Shown one piece after another: positions 11,601-23,230 of a DNA stretch of 64,000 nt. The DNA is from Dioscorea cayenensis subsp. rotundata (lineage: Eukaryota > Streptophyta > Magnoliopsida > Dioscoreales > Dioscoreaceae): positions 5,950,021 through 6,014,020 of the forward strand of contig NC_052484.1 of the NCBI RefSeq assembly GCF_009730915.1, given 5' to 3'. The position numbers and the translations under genes are program-made. The stretch's first letter is position 1; every line of letters begins with the position of its first letter. The notes beneath the pieces were generated by a model. The model did no database searches. It had not been told where the DNA came from and saw only the letters and a program-made list of their open reading frames with translations.

Positions 11601-12515
11601 ATGATGTGGAGATAGGTGTGTTTGGAAGGAAGGGGAGATGAAGCTATAGAGTAACAGTGGGGATTTTTCTTTCCTTCTTATTGTGTTTTCCCTTTCACGC
11701 GTGAAGGATACTGAGTTTGGTTGTGGCCCTTGTGGGGGAGGGGGTTTCTTAGAAGTTGTGTACTTGGGGGTGTGGATTTTGACAAATGGGTTTGTAGATG
11801 TGAATGAATATGGTGTGATATATGTGTTTTTCTTTTGTTAACTTTGTCTACATTGGAGTTGTTGGGTTAGTGAATTGGCAACTTTACCTCTGATGGTTTG
11901 ACCTAGTCTAAATTGTTGAATGGTTGATGGGAGATCCTAACTACTAATAATAGTATTTTTTTCCTTTAAAAAAAGAAATTATGTTATTAATATACATGCA
12001 TTACAAACAAGATGCTCTTGGCCCTTTTGGGTTTCCACGGCACCCACATTCCCCGGTTGACCGTGACATGCACCATGTGACCATGGAAATGTTTACATTG
12101 AGCGAAAAGGATATGGAAGTTTCTGTGAGAGTTGCGCTTAGATCAATAAAACCTCAAACATTGATAATATCCAAGAAGTCCTCTCATGTTGCAAAGACCA
12201 ATTTACCCTTTTTACGAATTTACAAAGAAAGGGCAACGTTTTGAAATTTTTGTTTAAGGTATGGTTGCATTCACTTAAATATTTTTTTTATAATGCCGTT
12301 GCTCATCTTATTCTTCCTTTCCTTATGTGTTGCTTGAGGGATAAGAGGGGAAATATAAGTAGCTGGGTCGAATCGCAAAGTGGGTGAAAGGGGTGGGATG
12401 ACACAAAACACCTATCATTCTTGTACACACATGGGTTGCAATATTTGAATAGTTAGAGTCAGATCAACAAACACTTTGAACACTCAAGTATAAATTATCA
12501 CAGAAATGGGAAATA
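11601..12515. other. Spacer upstream of NHL copy 1, no gene recognised
   Basis: Contains the presumed promoter of the minus-strand gene. The plus frame 11981-12244 (87 codons) has no recognisable motif and no second frame or intron support, so it is not called. Confidence 0.5.
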
Positions 12516-12524
12516 AATATATTA

Positions 12525-12785
12525 AATATAATTCTGTTAACAGTACTTTTATTTTTTCATACTTATTTTTTAATCTCTTTATTTGAAAATATAATTTTTT
12601 TATCCCTTTACTATTTTAATTAAGTTGTGTTAGTACTATTTTGTAGGATTTAGGGTTTAGTGTTTAGGGGGATTAATATGGCTCAATTAAAATAGCATAG
12701 GGACAAAAAAAAATTACAATTTAAAGTAAAAAGATTAAAATGATAAATTTGGAAAAAAAAGAGAGGCTAATCAGGGAATTTTACT
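12525..12785. mobile_element. Fold-back MITE (MULE-type), decayed copy
   Basis: Same family as 13561-13818: both ends read as ATAATTC..TTAACAG and its complement, with long inverted arms (about 90 bases) and a telomere-like centre (TTTAGGGTTTAG near 12654). Flanking nine-mers AATATATTA (12516-12524) and AATATATTT (12786-12794) match at 8 of 9, consistent with a 9-bp target duplication. Confidence 0.72.
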
Positions 12786-12794
12786 AATATATTT

Positions 12795-13551
12795 ATATTC
12801 TTATATATTTGAAATACAAATGGTGGAGATGTCAGAAGTAATAAATATTTGTAAACGCTGGCAATGGAATCACCGACTGAATAAGACTTCATATGTTTAC
12901 CTTGTATTAGTTAATTTATCAACGGAATTTTAATGAATAGGAATGAAATATAGTTGAATAGCAATAAAAATTTAACTACGGAATATTTGCGTTGCTATTC
13001 AATTGTTAGAACTTACGTTCGTTAAATTTGCCAGGAATTTCTATTGCAAAACATTGCTATGAAAATTTTCCATCATTATCAATAGACATTGGTGATTGAA
13101 GTAAGTTACTCAATTTTCATTTTTAGTATCAAACTTTAATTTATAATGTCTACTATTATAGACATTAGCGATGGTAATAAGTTACGTGCGCTAAATATGC
13201 CACATCATCTATTGATGCTTCCATGTCACATCATTAACGATGTCCACGTGGCCACTTATAATGCAAATCAACGATCACCACGTTAACATTGTTGATGATG
13301 TGGCATGTACGCATTAGTAGATGACAAGGCGAATTACTACTGACGAGCCAATATAAATCTGACATCCACATCATCAAATTCCTCTAGGAAACTACTTAGT
13401 ACCCTCTCGGTGAAACTAAAATTAAATTGGGTAATCAAAATAATATAAATTGAAATTTGATGCTCAAAGTGAAAATTGGCCATATTACAGTACTCACTCA
13501 AGATATTTACCCATGTGTGTGCACTTAAAGTAGTATCAAATAATGCTTTAG
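12795..13551. other. Spacer between the NHL paralogues, no gene recognised
   Basis: AT-rich, with a less AT-rich patch at 13180-13370 holding short inverted segments around atgatgtggcat. It may be an unrecognised element. Confidence 0.4.
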
Positions 13552-13560
13552 AAACCCAAT

Positions 13561-13818
13561 GGTATAATTCCCTTAACAGTCCATCTACTTTTTTAACCGT
13601 ACCATTTTAGTCCGTTACTTCAAATTATAACCTTTTAATCCCTCTACAACATTTAAGTGAGTCATGTCATGAGTCCCCATAAATCCTAAACCCTAATCCT
13701 AAGGAGGACTAACATGACTCACTTAAAAGTAGTAGAGGGACTAAAAAGTTATAATTTGAAGTAAAAGACTGAAAGGGTAAGTATGAAAAAATAGAGGGAT
13801 TATTTAGAGAATTATACC
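13561..13818. mobile_element. Fold-back MITE with perfect 9-bp target duplication (MULE-type)
   Basis: 258 bp. Left end GGTATAATTCCCTTAACAG and right end complement GGTATAATTCTCTAAATAA begin inverted arms of about 100 bases, so the RNA would fold into a long hairpin. The element is flanked by identical AAACCCAAT at 13552-13560 and 13819-13827. A 9-bp duplication is the mark of Mutator-like transposition. No coding capacity. The centre holds the telo-box-like string taaaccctaatcctaa. Confidence 0.88.
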
Positions 13819-13827
13819 AAACCCAAT

Positions 13828-14805
13828 TGATTGTGCCCATTCTTCTAGGTCGAACTCAGGATGATTAGATGTATTATCACAGTATTTTCTGATCATGCAG
13901 CTTTATTTTCTCCTACAATAAGTAAAAAAAGAAAATATCAATAATTATAGATTTAATTTAAAAAAAATGAAGTAAAAATTCAAAACTTAAAGTATGAGTT
14001 GGTAACAATTAACATGCACAAACAACTTTAAATTGGTTGTCTACACAAACAACTTAAAGTATGAGTTGTTAATAATTTAGAGAATTATACCAAACCCAAT
14101 CTCCATTATTTGGGATCGTATGTATGAAAAGAAGTTGGTCTTTACAACGAAAAAATAAGTTCGTCAGCTTTTCTTTCCTTTTTATTTACATCAAATCAAA
14201 AGGCTGGAAATATCATTGTTATAAAATAATGAATTTAAAATAATTTTTAAATATAATAACCGATTTAAGGCCCATAACATCATCCGGGGGTACAAGTTTC
14301 TCAGTTGCTTCTAGATGTTAATTATACACTGCAATATATATATATATATATATATATATGCGTAGCTAGTCAACATTGATGATTAAGACCTCAAAAATCT
14401 TTTCATCATTATTTTTATTTTTTATTTTTTTTAAAAATAAAATAAACAAATTACAGACGTGCGCACTTCTGAAATTAATTATTTTTTTATGCGCTCTCAA
14501 TGGCTCCGCAACAACACATTTTAAAACCTAAACAAATATCATTGCACCAAGAACCCTTTGATTATTATTTTCACTCTATTAAAAAAAAAAATCATTATAA
14601 TAACTATTAAATCTCCCACAGATTTATTTATATACAAAAGAGAATACATAGATAACCATGCCCAATAAACATATATAAACCGCCAAAAAAATAAAAATAA
14701 AAATAAATCATATAATAGTACTGGGTACTAAATCTATGACAATCAATCACCAAGAAAGAAACAAAGGAGCAACAACTCAAGAGACAATAAACAAAGAATC
14801 AAAAA
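13828..14805. other. Spacer and 3' flank of NHL copy 2, with a 26-bp duplicated junction
   Basis: No gene recognised. Bases 14075-14100 repeat 13802-13827 exactly, that is the right end of the MITE plus its flanking target duplication. A neighbouring segment near 13984 (acttaaagtatgagttg) also recurs near 14053. A TA repeat lies at 14334-14359. Confidence 0.6.
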
Positions 14806-14835
14806 ATGATCCTCTCCAAGCTCCACATCAATCCA

Positions 14836-15534
14836 TCAAAAGTAATTAACATCGCACTTGGTCCTCTCAAAGGTGGACACAGCGCTCCCACTGCTTGTCG
14901 TCGCCGGCAGCTTCAACGTGCAATCAATCTCCGGCTTAAATCCATGAATCTTAAAAATACCAACCTTCAACCTCATCTTCATGTAAACCTTAACATCCAC
15001 ATAAAAGAAACCCTCACCCTTCTCTCTATTATAAGTAGTCACAACCGAGTCACTAAGGACAGCAGTGCGGCTGCTGAACTCAGGGTGCAACACAGTGGTG
15101 TTCTTTTTTCCTTGGTAAAACGGGTCAAGGGTCTTGAAACCAATCCGAGTGTCATCATACCAAGCTTGAGTTTCAATGTAATCGTAGTAGAAGCTGATCC
15201 TTTTGTTAGGGTTACGGATGCTGAGGTCCATGGTGAGGTTGGAGGTTAGGAAGTTGGAGTTGGTGGTGTTGCTGGAAAGGCTAAAGTTGGAGAGGGTGGC
15301 AGTTTCGACGTAAGCTTTGATCTCATTAGGGCGGAGGACGAGCCAGAGGATGAGGACGATGATGCCGAGAATGATGATGATGGAGAATATGAGCTTAAGG
15401 AGAGTGGAGAGGAGGCAGCATGGAAAGCAACAACAGTCACAACCGCCACGTCCGATGCTCCGGTGAGTTCTTGAAGGAGGGATTGCTGGACCATAGTAGG
15501 CTCCGTTCAGGTTTGATTGCTTGTAGTCTGCCAT
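14836..15534 (-). CDS. NDR1/HIN1-like protein (LEA_2 family, NHL10/YLS9 type), copy 2
   Basis: An intact 232-residue single-exon frame, very close to copy 1 (differences are mostly single residues in the second half). It has LNGAYYGPAIPPSR, the Cys cluster CDCCCFPCC, one membrane helix at about residues 45-67 (IFSIIIILGIIVLILWLVLRP), the signature NPNKRI near 110, and PFYQGKKNTTVL. It is missing two Asn of the Asn-rich linker found in copy 1. Same strand as copy 1, about 3.3 kb apart, so a tandem duplication. Role as for the family: a single-pass membrane protein linked to defence or stress responses; function here is inferred from family only. Plus-strand frames over it are antisense shadows. 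Confidence 0.93.
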   Translation of the reverse strand: MADYKQSNLNGAYYGPAIPPSRTHRSIGRGGCDCCCFPCCLLSTLLKLIFSIIIILGIIVLILWLVLRPNEIKAYVETATLSNFSLSSNTTNSNFLTSNLTMDLSIRNPNKRISFYYDYIETQAWYDDTRIGFKTLDPFYQGKKNTTVLHPEFSSRTAVLSDSVVTTYNREKGEGFFYVDVKVYMKMRLKVGIFKIHGFKPEIDCTLKLPATTSSGSAVSTFERTKCDVNYF

Positions 15535-15578
15535 GATGTTTTTGTGTGTGTTTGTGGGTTATGAAAATGAGTCTATGC

Positions 15579-15604
15579 ATATATATATATATATATATAT
15601 ATAT
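15579..15604. repeat. (AT)13 microsatellite at the expected TATA region of NHL copy 2
   Basis: Lies 45-70 bases upstream of the minus-strand start codon, about where a TATA box would sit, so it may serve as one. Confidence 0.8.
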
Positions 15605-17824
15605 AGATAGAAGAAGAATTTAGAACGGAAGATGAAGTTTCCTCTTGTTGCTTATGGACGCATACAAACGCGTTGCAGGTGAAGAAATATTTGGAGATTA
15701 CAAATTTGATCATATCCATGTTTGCATTGAATTACTTGATGTTTCGGTCAAAGAAAGTGTCTTGTGTACCTAATTGTCAAATTGTTGGGTTGAGATCACG
15801 TAAGTTTTAATTAAATAGTCATTGGAAAGCAGGCTGAATTAGATAGCTGATTTGTAACGGAAGCATCCCAATCAGTTGTTTTTAATTTAAGGTTGTCATT
15901 AATTAAGAGGAATTGCCTGTGGAGATGCAAGTTTATATGAGTACGAAATATATAGAAAAGGAACTTATCAAGGGTCAAGAATTCATTTGGATTTTGTTTT
16001 TTGTTGTTAGAATTATATTCAGTTGAAATTGAGGAATTTGCATCTATACCCGTAAAAAATTCATAATTGCGTCACTCAATAATAAAGTCAGATTTGTGCA
16101 TGCAGAGGCAAAATAAATAAATAAGAAAAATAATCATCATTTACATCTCTCTTGGTTTTTTATTTTTATTTTTTAAAAAATATCTCCCTTTCTTTAGGGT
16201 TTTTCATTTTTAATAATTTATTTTATTTACAAATTAATACCTATAATCTAAAACATAATAAATATTTTAAAAAATATTTACAAAAATTTATTATTTGATC
16301 AATTGATATGTTATAAATTAGTTTATTTAGTATAGTTTTTTTTTTCTCAAAAATCTATGTTTTTGTTTTTGGTTTTTTACAAATTAGTTTATATAATATA
16401 TAAAATTATAGGTTTAGCAAAGTTTTTTTATAAATTTATTGTTTGATATAAGATTTTTATAAACTAAACTATAAATTAACATATAAATAAATTTTTTTAA
16501 AAAAATTATAATTTTTTTCTTGTTTTTTTTGTTTTTTGTTTTTGTTTTTGTTTTTGTTTTTTTTGTTTTGTGCAATTGGTCATCCTACCTTATAATTTCT
16601 GGTGTGGGTAGTATACATTATACATAGATGGTTGAAGTAGTTCATATACAAAACAGGAAGATCAAAAGAAAGGACCCCACAAACTATTTTAACAAAATAC
16701 ATAAATACTCAAAGTAATTTTGTTCATGTTAAGAATAAAGCATGGCGCAGTTAATAATTTGCTGCGGAGGAGGGCCGGGCACATTCAATGTGCTCAGTCT
16801 TTTAGTTATGGATCTTAGAGAGAGCAATAAGACTTCTATGAATAGGGGGCATCAAAAACTAGTTCGGTTGATTTGGTCAGTTCGGGTTTAAATTAAAGAA
16901 ACTAAATAGGATGGCGCGAATCATTTATCCTATTAAAATCTCATCTAAATTGAATTAATTTTATATAAAAATGAATTGACCACCAGTTGGTTGTGCTGGA
17001 AAATTTCAATTTAAAGGGGCACACATGTAAATTAAATGTTTGTTATTTTTAATTAAACCCAATTATAGTGCTCTAATTAAGTTTTTTTTATTAAGTTCAA
17101 GAAGGGATTTACGTGTAGAGACCCAATATAATTTTCAATTTGATCTGGAACCAAATTAAATAAAGTGATACTAAAAGGGTTCTTATCCCAAATTTATAGG
17201 TGAATTTTTTATCCAAATTTCTCCATTTACATAAGAGAATTTTCTTCATTCCCATAAAAGAGAACGAGAGCCTTTTAGATTTGGAAAAACGTAAAAAATT
17301 AAAAGATCATAACACATTAACGATCATTAGTTATGAATCAGGTAAGCTTCCACATATTTAAATGCCATGAATTATGATTCTTAAGGTTTCGCCAGATTTT
17401 TAATTTTGGATCTCAATTATGTGTGAATGTGCATATTTTATTAATGTTAATGCTAACAGATTGAGGTCATTTATTTCGATTTAAATCAAATTTTGCATAA
17501 ACCCCTACCAGTTGTGCCTAATTGTTTGTAACTCTCAGCAGTAATCGCCTGACCCAAACCAAACCAAAAACGCACAACACTAATGATCTGATTTGAATCA
17601 TTGGATTGCTTTGGTAGAAGTGGCAACTAAAAGCTTTTCAAACTATGCTGATATAGATAGGCTTTTGAACAAAAAGCAACATATAATAATCATATAAATT
17701 TATGGCAATCCTTAAAAATTAGAAAACAGGCCAATAGCCAATAGCCAATAGCCGTTGATATAACATTGGGAAAATGAACAAAAAGCATAATCCGTGACCA
17801 ACTTCATCACTCTTCAATGTCTTT
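15605..17824. other. AT-rich spacer, no gene recognised
   Basis: Low-complexity T- and A-rich runs (notably 16130-16570, with TTTTTG repeats near 16520-16567). No frame with recognisable homology. Confidence 0.5.
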
Positions 17825-17847
17825 ATACACTACAAGGAAAAAAATAC

Positions 17848-18080
17848 TATTTGCAACATATAAATTTGCGACACATAAAAATGTCACATATTTGTGATAC
17901 AAATTACAATAATGTGCGACAAAAAATCAATAATGTTGCAGAAAGAACCAAATTGCATTATAAAAAAAGACAAATGTGTCGCAATTTTTTAGGACTTAGC
18001 ATATAATTGGTTTGCGACATAAATTGTGACACATTATTTGCAACGATTTATTCGCGTCGCAAAATGTGTCACAAATTTAA
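17848..18080. repeat. Left subterminal repeats of the CACTA element
   Basis: Repeated variants of tgcgacacat / tgtcgcaa within about 230 bases of the terminus. The short plus frame 17794-18006 arises only from these repeats. Confidence 0.8.
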
Positions 18081-18819
18081 CAATAAAAAATTATATTCTA
18101 CATAAAAATAAAATATAATTTACATTAATATAATTTCCTTGTTTATATTAATATAATTTCCTTATTTTGGAAGTAAATATATTTATATTTATGCATGAAA
18201 ATAATTTTTTTGGAATAACACAATTACCAATTTTTATATATTCGCTCACTTTACTCTAAAATCCTTAGTGGTTTTTTTTTTTCATCCTATAAATCATGCA
18301 ATGTGACAGTTATGTTTCTTTAAAATTATAAAAATAAAAATTATATCAAGTGAAATTATTATGTTTATTGTTCCGTGACCTCTCCATATATTATAATTGC
18401 CACACCAAAATAAATAAAAAATAAAAAAAGAGAAAAACACATTGTGAAATTAATACCCAGCACTGAAACAAAAATAGCACTCAGAACCCTTTTCTTCATC
18501 CTATTGGGATCCAAAACAATATAATAGTCATAATCACAATGGCAAGCAAAGTAGAGTTTATGATATTTAAATTCACAACCAAGATATACCAAAAGCATGA
18601 ATTTGATTAAGATAAACGCATAAAAATAATAATAAAAAAATCCAAAAATTATATAACAAAATTTAAACTTTCTAAAGAAGCGAAAACAAACCACAATTTC
18701 CCCAAACTCAAAACCCTACAAATAGAAAAAAACCTTACATTTACCCAAAAACACAAAAACATAAACAAAAACTCTTCTTAAAAACAAAAATGACAGAATC
18801 CTAACCCTAGAATCCGAGT

Positions 18820-19290
18820 CTAGCTAGACGTCATCCATCACGCATCCATTCTCCACCGCCTCTGTTCATCACCAGCGCTACACAACCATGGTGGAATCTC
18901 CGGTGAGACACCTCACCTTCGCTGCCACCCCAAAGGCCTCCTTGATGGGTGTGGGCTTCGACATCGATGGCACCTTGATGGTGTCGGTCATCGACTTCCC
19001 GGCCATGTACCACACCATGCTTCTCTCTGCTCCGGCAACCCCACCAGCAGCATTGACATCCTCCACCACTTTGAGACTTGGCCTCTCGCTGAGCAGCAGC
19101 GCACATATGAGATTATCACCCATTTCGAGCGTCAAGGCCTCAATCACCTCCAAATCATGTCCGGTTTTCCCTAATCTCAAGCTATTTCGATTTAAATCTG
19201 AAGCTATTTTGGAAATCAAATCTCATTGTTCCCTCTCTAAAAGTGCTTTGGACCTTTGTCGATTTCTGGATTCAAAGAAGATTAGGTAAA
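18820..19290. other. GC-richer segment inside the CACTA element, origin unknown
   Basis: Contrasts with its AT-rich surroundings. Overlapping open frames exist on plus (18888-19289, 133 codons) and minus (18878-19219, 113 codons); neither contains a motif I recognise. On plus the frame ends near AGATTAGGTAAACC, which resembles a 5' splice site, so it may be a captured first exon with leader. It may come from the same donor gene as the SR45a-like exons downstream, but nothing proves this. Confidence 0.4.
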
Positions 19291-19765
19291 CCCTTTTTTA
19301 TGCAATTTTAAACCATTCTAAATCAGTGCTGCATTTTTTTTTTATCATTTGTGTGATTTTTGTGGGTGTTTTCAAGTGCATTGCTATTTCTGATCATAGT
19401 TCTTAATGTTGATGCTGTGGTCGATCATAGAAACTATTTGTAATTATTATTGATTATGTATGGAATTCTTCATATAAATGTTGTTAAGATGATGTGATTA
19501 TTGTTTGGGTTCATTTTTGTTGGTTTTAGAAGATTTAATGAGAAGGGCTATGGGAATGATAAATGAATAGTTTGGATGTTGATGGACATTTTACCAATGC
19601 TTATACTAGATGAATAGTTTAATTGTTGGGGGTTGTGGTCAGACTGATTTCTTGTCTCATATTATGTCTGCTTAGTACTTGAAAGATGCATTTGTTTTGC
19701 CATTTGATTTCTTTTTTAACCTTTGAAATGAATATTGATTTTGCAGTTAATCATATTTTATTTGT

Positions 19766-19796
<31 letters not shown>

Positions 19797-20443
19797 GTGT
19801 GTGTGTGTTCATCTCCATTGCTTAATAGAACACAAGAGTCTCACAATCAGAGAATATCTAGTCCAGCTCACAGAAGAAGCTGCCTAACCTAGACATCACA
19901 TTAGGAAGACAAAGTTGGCAAATGGAACACTTTGAATCATCAAATGAATTAACACTCCTCAAGTACTTATGATCAAGTTTGACATATTAACTAATATGCC
20001 AAAGGAGAAAAATAGAAGACACATATATCTATCACCTTTGATCTCTATCTATCTCTCTTCTTCATGTGTCTGCTGTTGTAAGGTTTGCTTTCAACATAAG
20101 AATGATGCCAACTTGTACTCTCATCCATTTGCATGCTAATTATTCTGTGAATAAAATTAATATTATTAGAAAGAGTTGACGTTACATTAAACATGAATGT
20201 GTTCTTTAGAAAAGTAGATTAGTTAATCAGAGTACTGAAACATCCTTATATGAAAATCTGAATAATTAAATTTAGTAGCTTAAATTTGGTTCAAGAATGT
20301 CTGAATAGGAATTAGGCAAATTTTGGAATGTGCATAGTTCTATTCTTATATTTATCTAAATGTGTTCTTTTTCCAAATTGGCTCTGCTTTGGAAGTGAAG
20401 GGAGTGAAGTTGGATGAAATGGCAAACTTGTTCCCAATATATG

Positions 20444-21800
20444 CATCACGCTTCCCTTCCCCTTATGGAGATGCTACATCTGGCTCTAGGTCTTTGTCCA
20501 GATCTTGCTCTAGGTATTGTGGCCCAACATTTTTCTAATTCTGTTCTAAAATTTTCTACTTTTGCTGATGGCACACTTGGGACACTGTCAGGAGCCCAGA
20601 TTTCAGTGATGTTGAAAATCCTGAAAATAACTTGTATGTGAGAGGGTTGTCTTCTCATGTTACAAAGGATGAACTAGAGAAGTATTTTGCCACTGAAGGA
20701 AAGGTATATATGTCTTAGCTTTGTTTGTTTTAAAAAAATATAAAAAAAATAAAAATAAATAAAGAAAGACGTGTCTCCATGAGTTTAGCCATCATAGTTC
20801 TTCTTAACAAGTTTTCATGTCTGTTATCAATGTTTTGGTGTATATGAGGATTTTTTATGTCTTTCTCTTTTGTCATGCATGTCTACAGGTGATTGATGTA
20901 TGTCTTGTGGTGGATCCATGGTTAAGAGAGTCTCTTGGCTTTGGATTTGTTACCATGGAGTGAATTGAAGATTCAAACAGTTGCCTTAAGTATCTTCATG
21001 GTCTGTGCTTGAAGGTCGGGTTATCACTGTTGAAAAGGTAAACCAGCATTTCAAATATTATGATTTAGTTCATTCCATTATTAAGTTGATTGAGGCGATT
21101 GATGCTTTGAGTGATTTTTGAGAGGTGTTGTTCCTTTGAAGTGTTTTTGGAAACAAGCTAGCTGTGCGTAGCCACTCTTCATCAAACTTCAAAAGCTTTA
21201 TCCTAACAATCAAATCAAACCTGATCAAGCAAAACCAGACAATATAACCAAGGGTTGTGCAATTAACAATTTTATTTTAACTTGCATTGGTTCTACTTCA
21301 ATATCATGCGGCAATGCAAGCCTCAGTTTTGTGCTTTATTCTTTTGCATGTGATCGGGTTTTTAGATTGGTACCATTTATCTTATTTCCCAATTTTCTCC
21401 TTTCAGGCTAGGAGGAGACGTGGTCGAATACCCACTCTAAGCCAATATCTTGGTGCGAGGACCTTCCATTGTAAGCACTTCTTGCACCTTTAGATAATTT
21501 GTTGGTTTTATCTGGATAGATATGCATGTATAGATATAAAGTTGAAGATACTTGTGTTGGAAATTTTGGTTCTTTTCTTACTGTCAACCTCTTCTATAGT
21601 TCTATTTGTGGACATAGATGTTATTATTCCACCAAGTATACTAGAACTATGTTGGTTTTCTTATATAAATTTGAACATATGCTAATGGTGTTTGTGTTTT
21701 AAAAGCTCGACGTCGGTCTCCAAGTGCTTCGCCATATTATAGAAGCCGTTACAGATCATCAAGCTATACATGTGAACATAGATTTGCAATCATTTGCTTC
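20444..21800 (+). pseudogene. Captured SR45a/TRA2-like splicing factor fragment (exons and introns)
   Basis: Four recognisable exons. The first, about 20444-20703, has an RS-rich part (SGSRSLSRSCSRY) and then the RRM start NPENNLYVRGLSSHVTKDEL. The next, 20889-21037, has VIDVCLVVDP..RESLGFGFVTME, the RNP1 region, then an in-frame stop and a frameshift. Exon 21407-21470 has ARRRRGRIPT, and exon 21706 to about 21770 has RRRSPSASPYYRSRYRSSSY, the second RS region. All splice borders keep GT and AG, so genomic DNA rather than cDNA was captured. The donor family binds exonic enhancers in pre-mRNA. The stop, the frameshift and the loss of both ends rule out a full protein. It lies wholly within the CACTA element. 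Confidence 0.85.
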
Positions 21801-22366
21801 AATTTTGACTGCATCACTTTTCTATATTTTATTATCCATGATCAACTATTTGTTTGTATGTCCCATATGCGCATGCAAGGGAATAGACACTATTCTTTTC
21901 TTTTTCGTTTTTTATGTTTCTCGTATGCACATGGTGTTTGAGTTCAATTTTTTGGTAAGGAAAATTTCTCCATTAGAAGGGTGGAATGAACATGAATATG
22001 GAGACACAATGCTCGACATTGAGAAAATATAATTCAGAAAAACAAACTACTCAGCAACTTGTTGCTTCTATCCCTCCAAAGGTTATAAGTAAGCTGGAAT
22101 GAAAGAGCAGAACCAACAGAACCAGTACATCCTTTCGCTCTCACAATCTCAAGGTATTCAAGTAAATTTTGAGACAGCTCCTCGTACTTCACATGCTGCA
22201 ATCAGGACGGGGGAAGTTTTCTTCCCATGCCCCTCATACTTCAGAGGATATTAAATAGCCTCAACCTTCAGCCCAATAGGAAGATAAGGGTGTCGATGAA
22301 ATTACAACATAATGAATGTAATATTTTGGATTATTACATTAAATATTTTTATAACTTTTTGTTGTT

Positions 22367-22492
22367 ATATTAGATGTTTAGACTATTATATTTTGTATTG
22401 GATTGTCTTATTAGATGTTTGGACTGTTACATTTTGTATTGGTTTGTTGTATTATATGTTTGGATTATTATATTTTGTATTGAATTGTTGTT
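22367..22492 (+). repeat. Three tandem copies of a 41-bp unit in the CACTA element
   Basis: Units beginning tattagatgtttagac, tattagatgtttggac and tattatatgtttggat each continue through tattatattttgtattg. AT-rich minisatellite; small frames over it are not genes. Confidence 0.8.
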
Positions 22493-22619
22493 ATGGATAC
22501 TTATAAATCGGAATGCTTATTTTGTAAAATATTATAGAAGTTATTGTTGAGGATTGTAAGTTTGAATTTAAAACATGTTTGTAAAAAATATTTAAAAAAT
22601 TATTATAAAAAACCACAAA

Positions 22620-23230
22620 CCGTGTCACAGTTTTTTTGTTATAAATAATTAATTTGCAACATAATTTGTGACAATAAAAATGTGTCGCAAAATGTTTCAA
22701 AAAGTTGCAACATAATTTGCAACACAATTGCGACAATATAAATGTGTTGCAAGATTTGTAGCAAAAATTGTCACACAGCTGCAACACAAGCTGCGACACA
22801 AAAAGTTTTGCGACAATCAAAATGTATCGCAAGTTTTGTTGCAAAAAATCCCACATTTGCAACACAATTTGCGACACAAAATGTGTCACAAACAATGTCG
22901 CATATCAATGCAAATTAAATTGCAAATATTATCTTAGAAGACCCATGAATTGCGATGAAATTTGGAACCGTTTCATTTTATAACGCAAATTTGGGACACA
23001 TTCTTTAAAAGTGTCACAAAAATTTGCAAAATTTGAAACGCGACACATTCTACTGTGTCGCAGATTATGTTGCAAATTGTGATCTGTGACACATTTTGGA
23101 TTTATTGTGTTGCAAAAATTTGCGACATCTAAAACGCGTCACATTCTACTGTGTCGTAAATTATATTGTAAATTGTGATATGCGACATATTTTGGATTGA
23201 TTGTGTCGCAAAAATGTGTTGCAAATCGTG
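22620..23230. repeat. Right subterminal repeats of the CACTA element
   Basis: Dense array of about 20 or more variants of ttgcgacaca / tgtgtcgcaa in both orientations, including a near-duplicate pair at 23038-23112 and 23132-23210. Frames here on both strands come from the repeats. Confidence 0.85.

Noticed and set aside
11981..12244. 87-codon plus frame upstream of NHL copy 1
   Set aside because: No recognisable motif, no promoter or splice support, and AT-rich flanks; likely chance.
14806..15249. 147-codon plus-strand frame over NHL copy 2
   Set aside because: Same antisense shadow as at copy 1, kept open only because the paralogues are alike.
18365..18694. 109-codon minus frame with LDPNRMKKRVLSAI, slightly like a bZIP basic region
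   Set aside because: The resemblance is limited to a few residues and the rest is Phe/Tyr-rich AT sequence.
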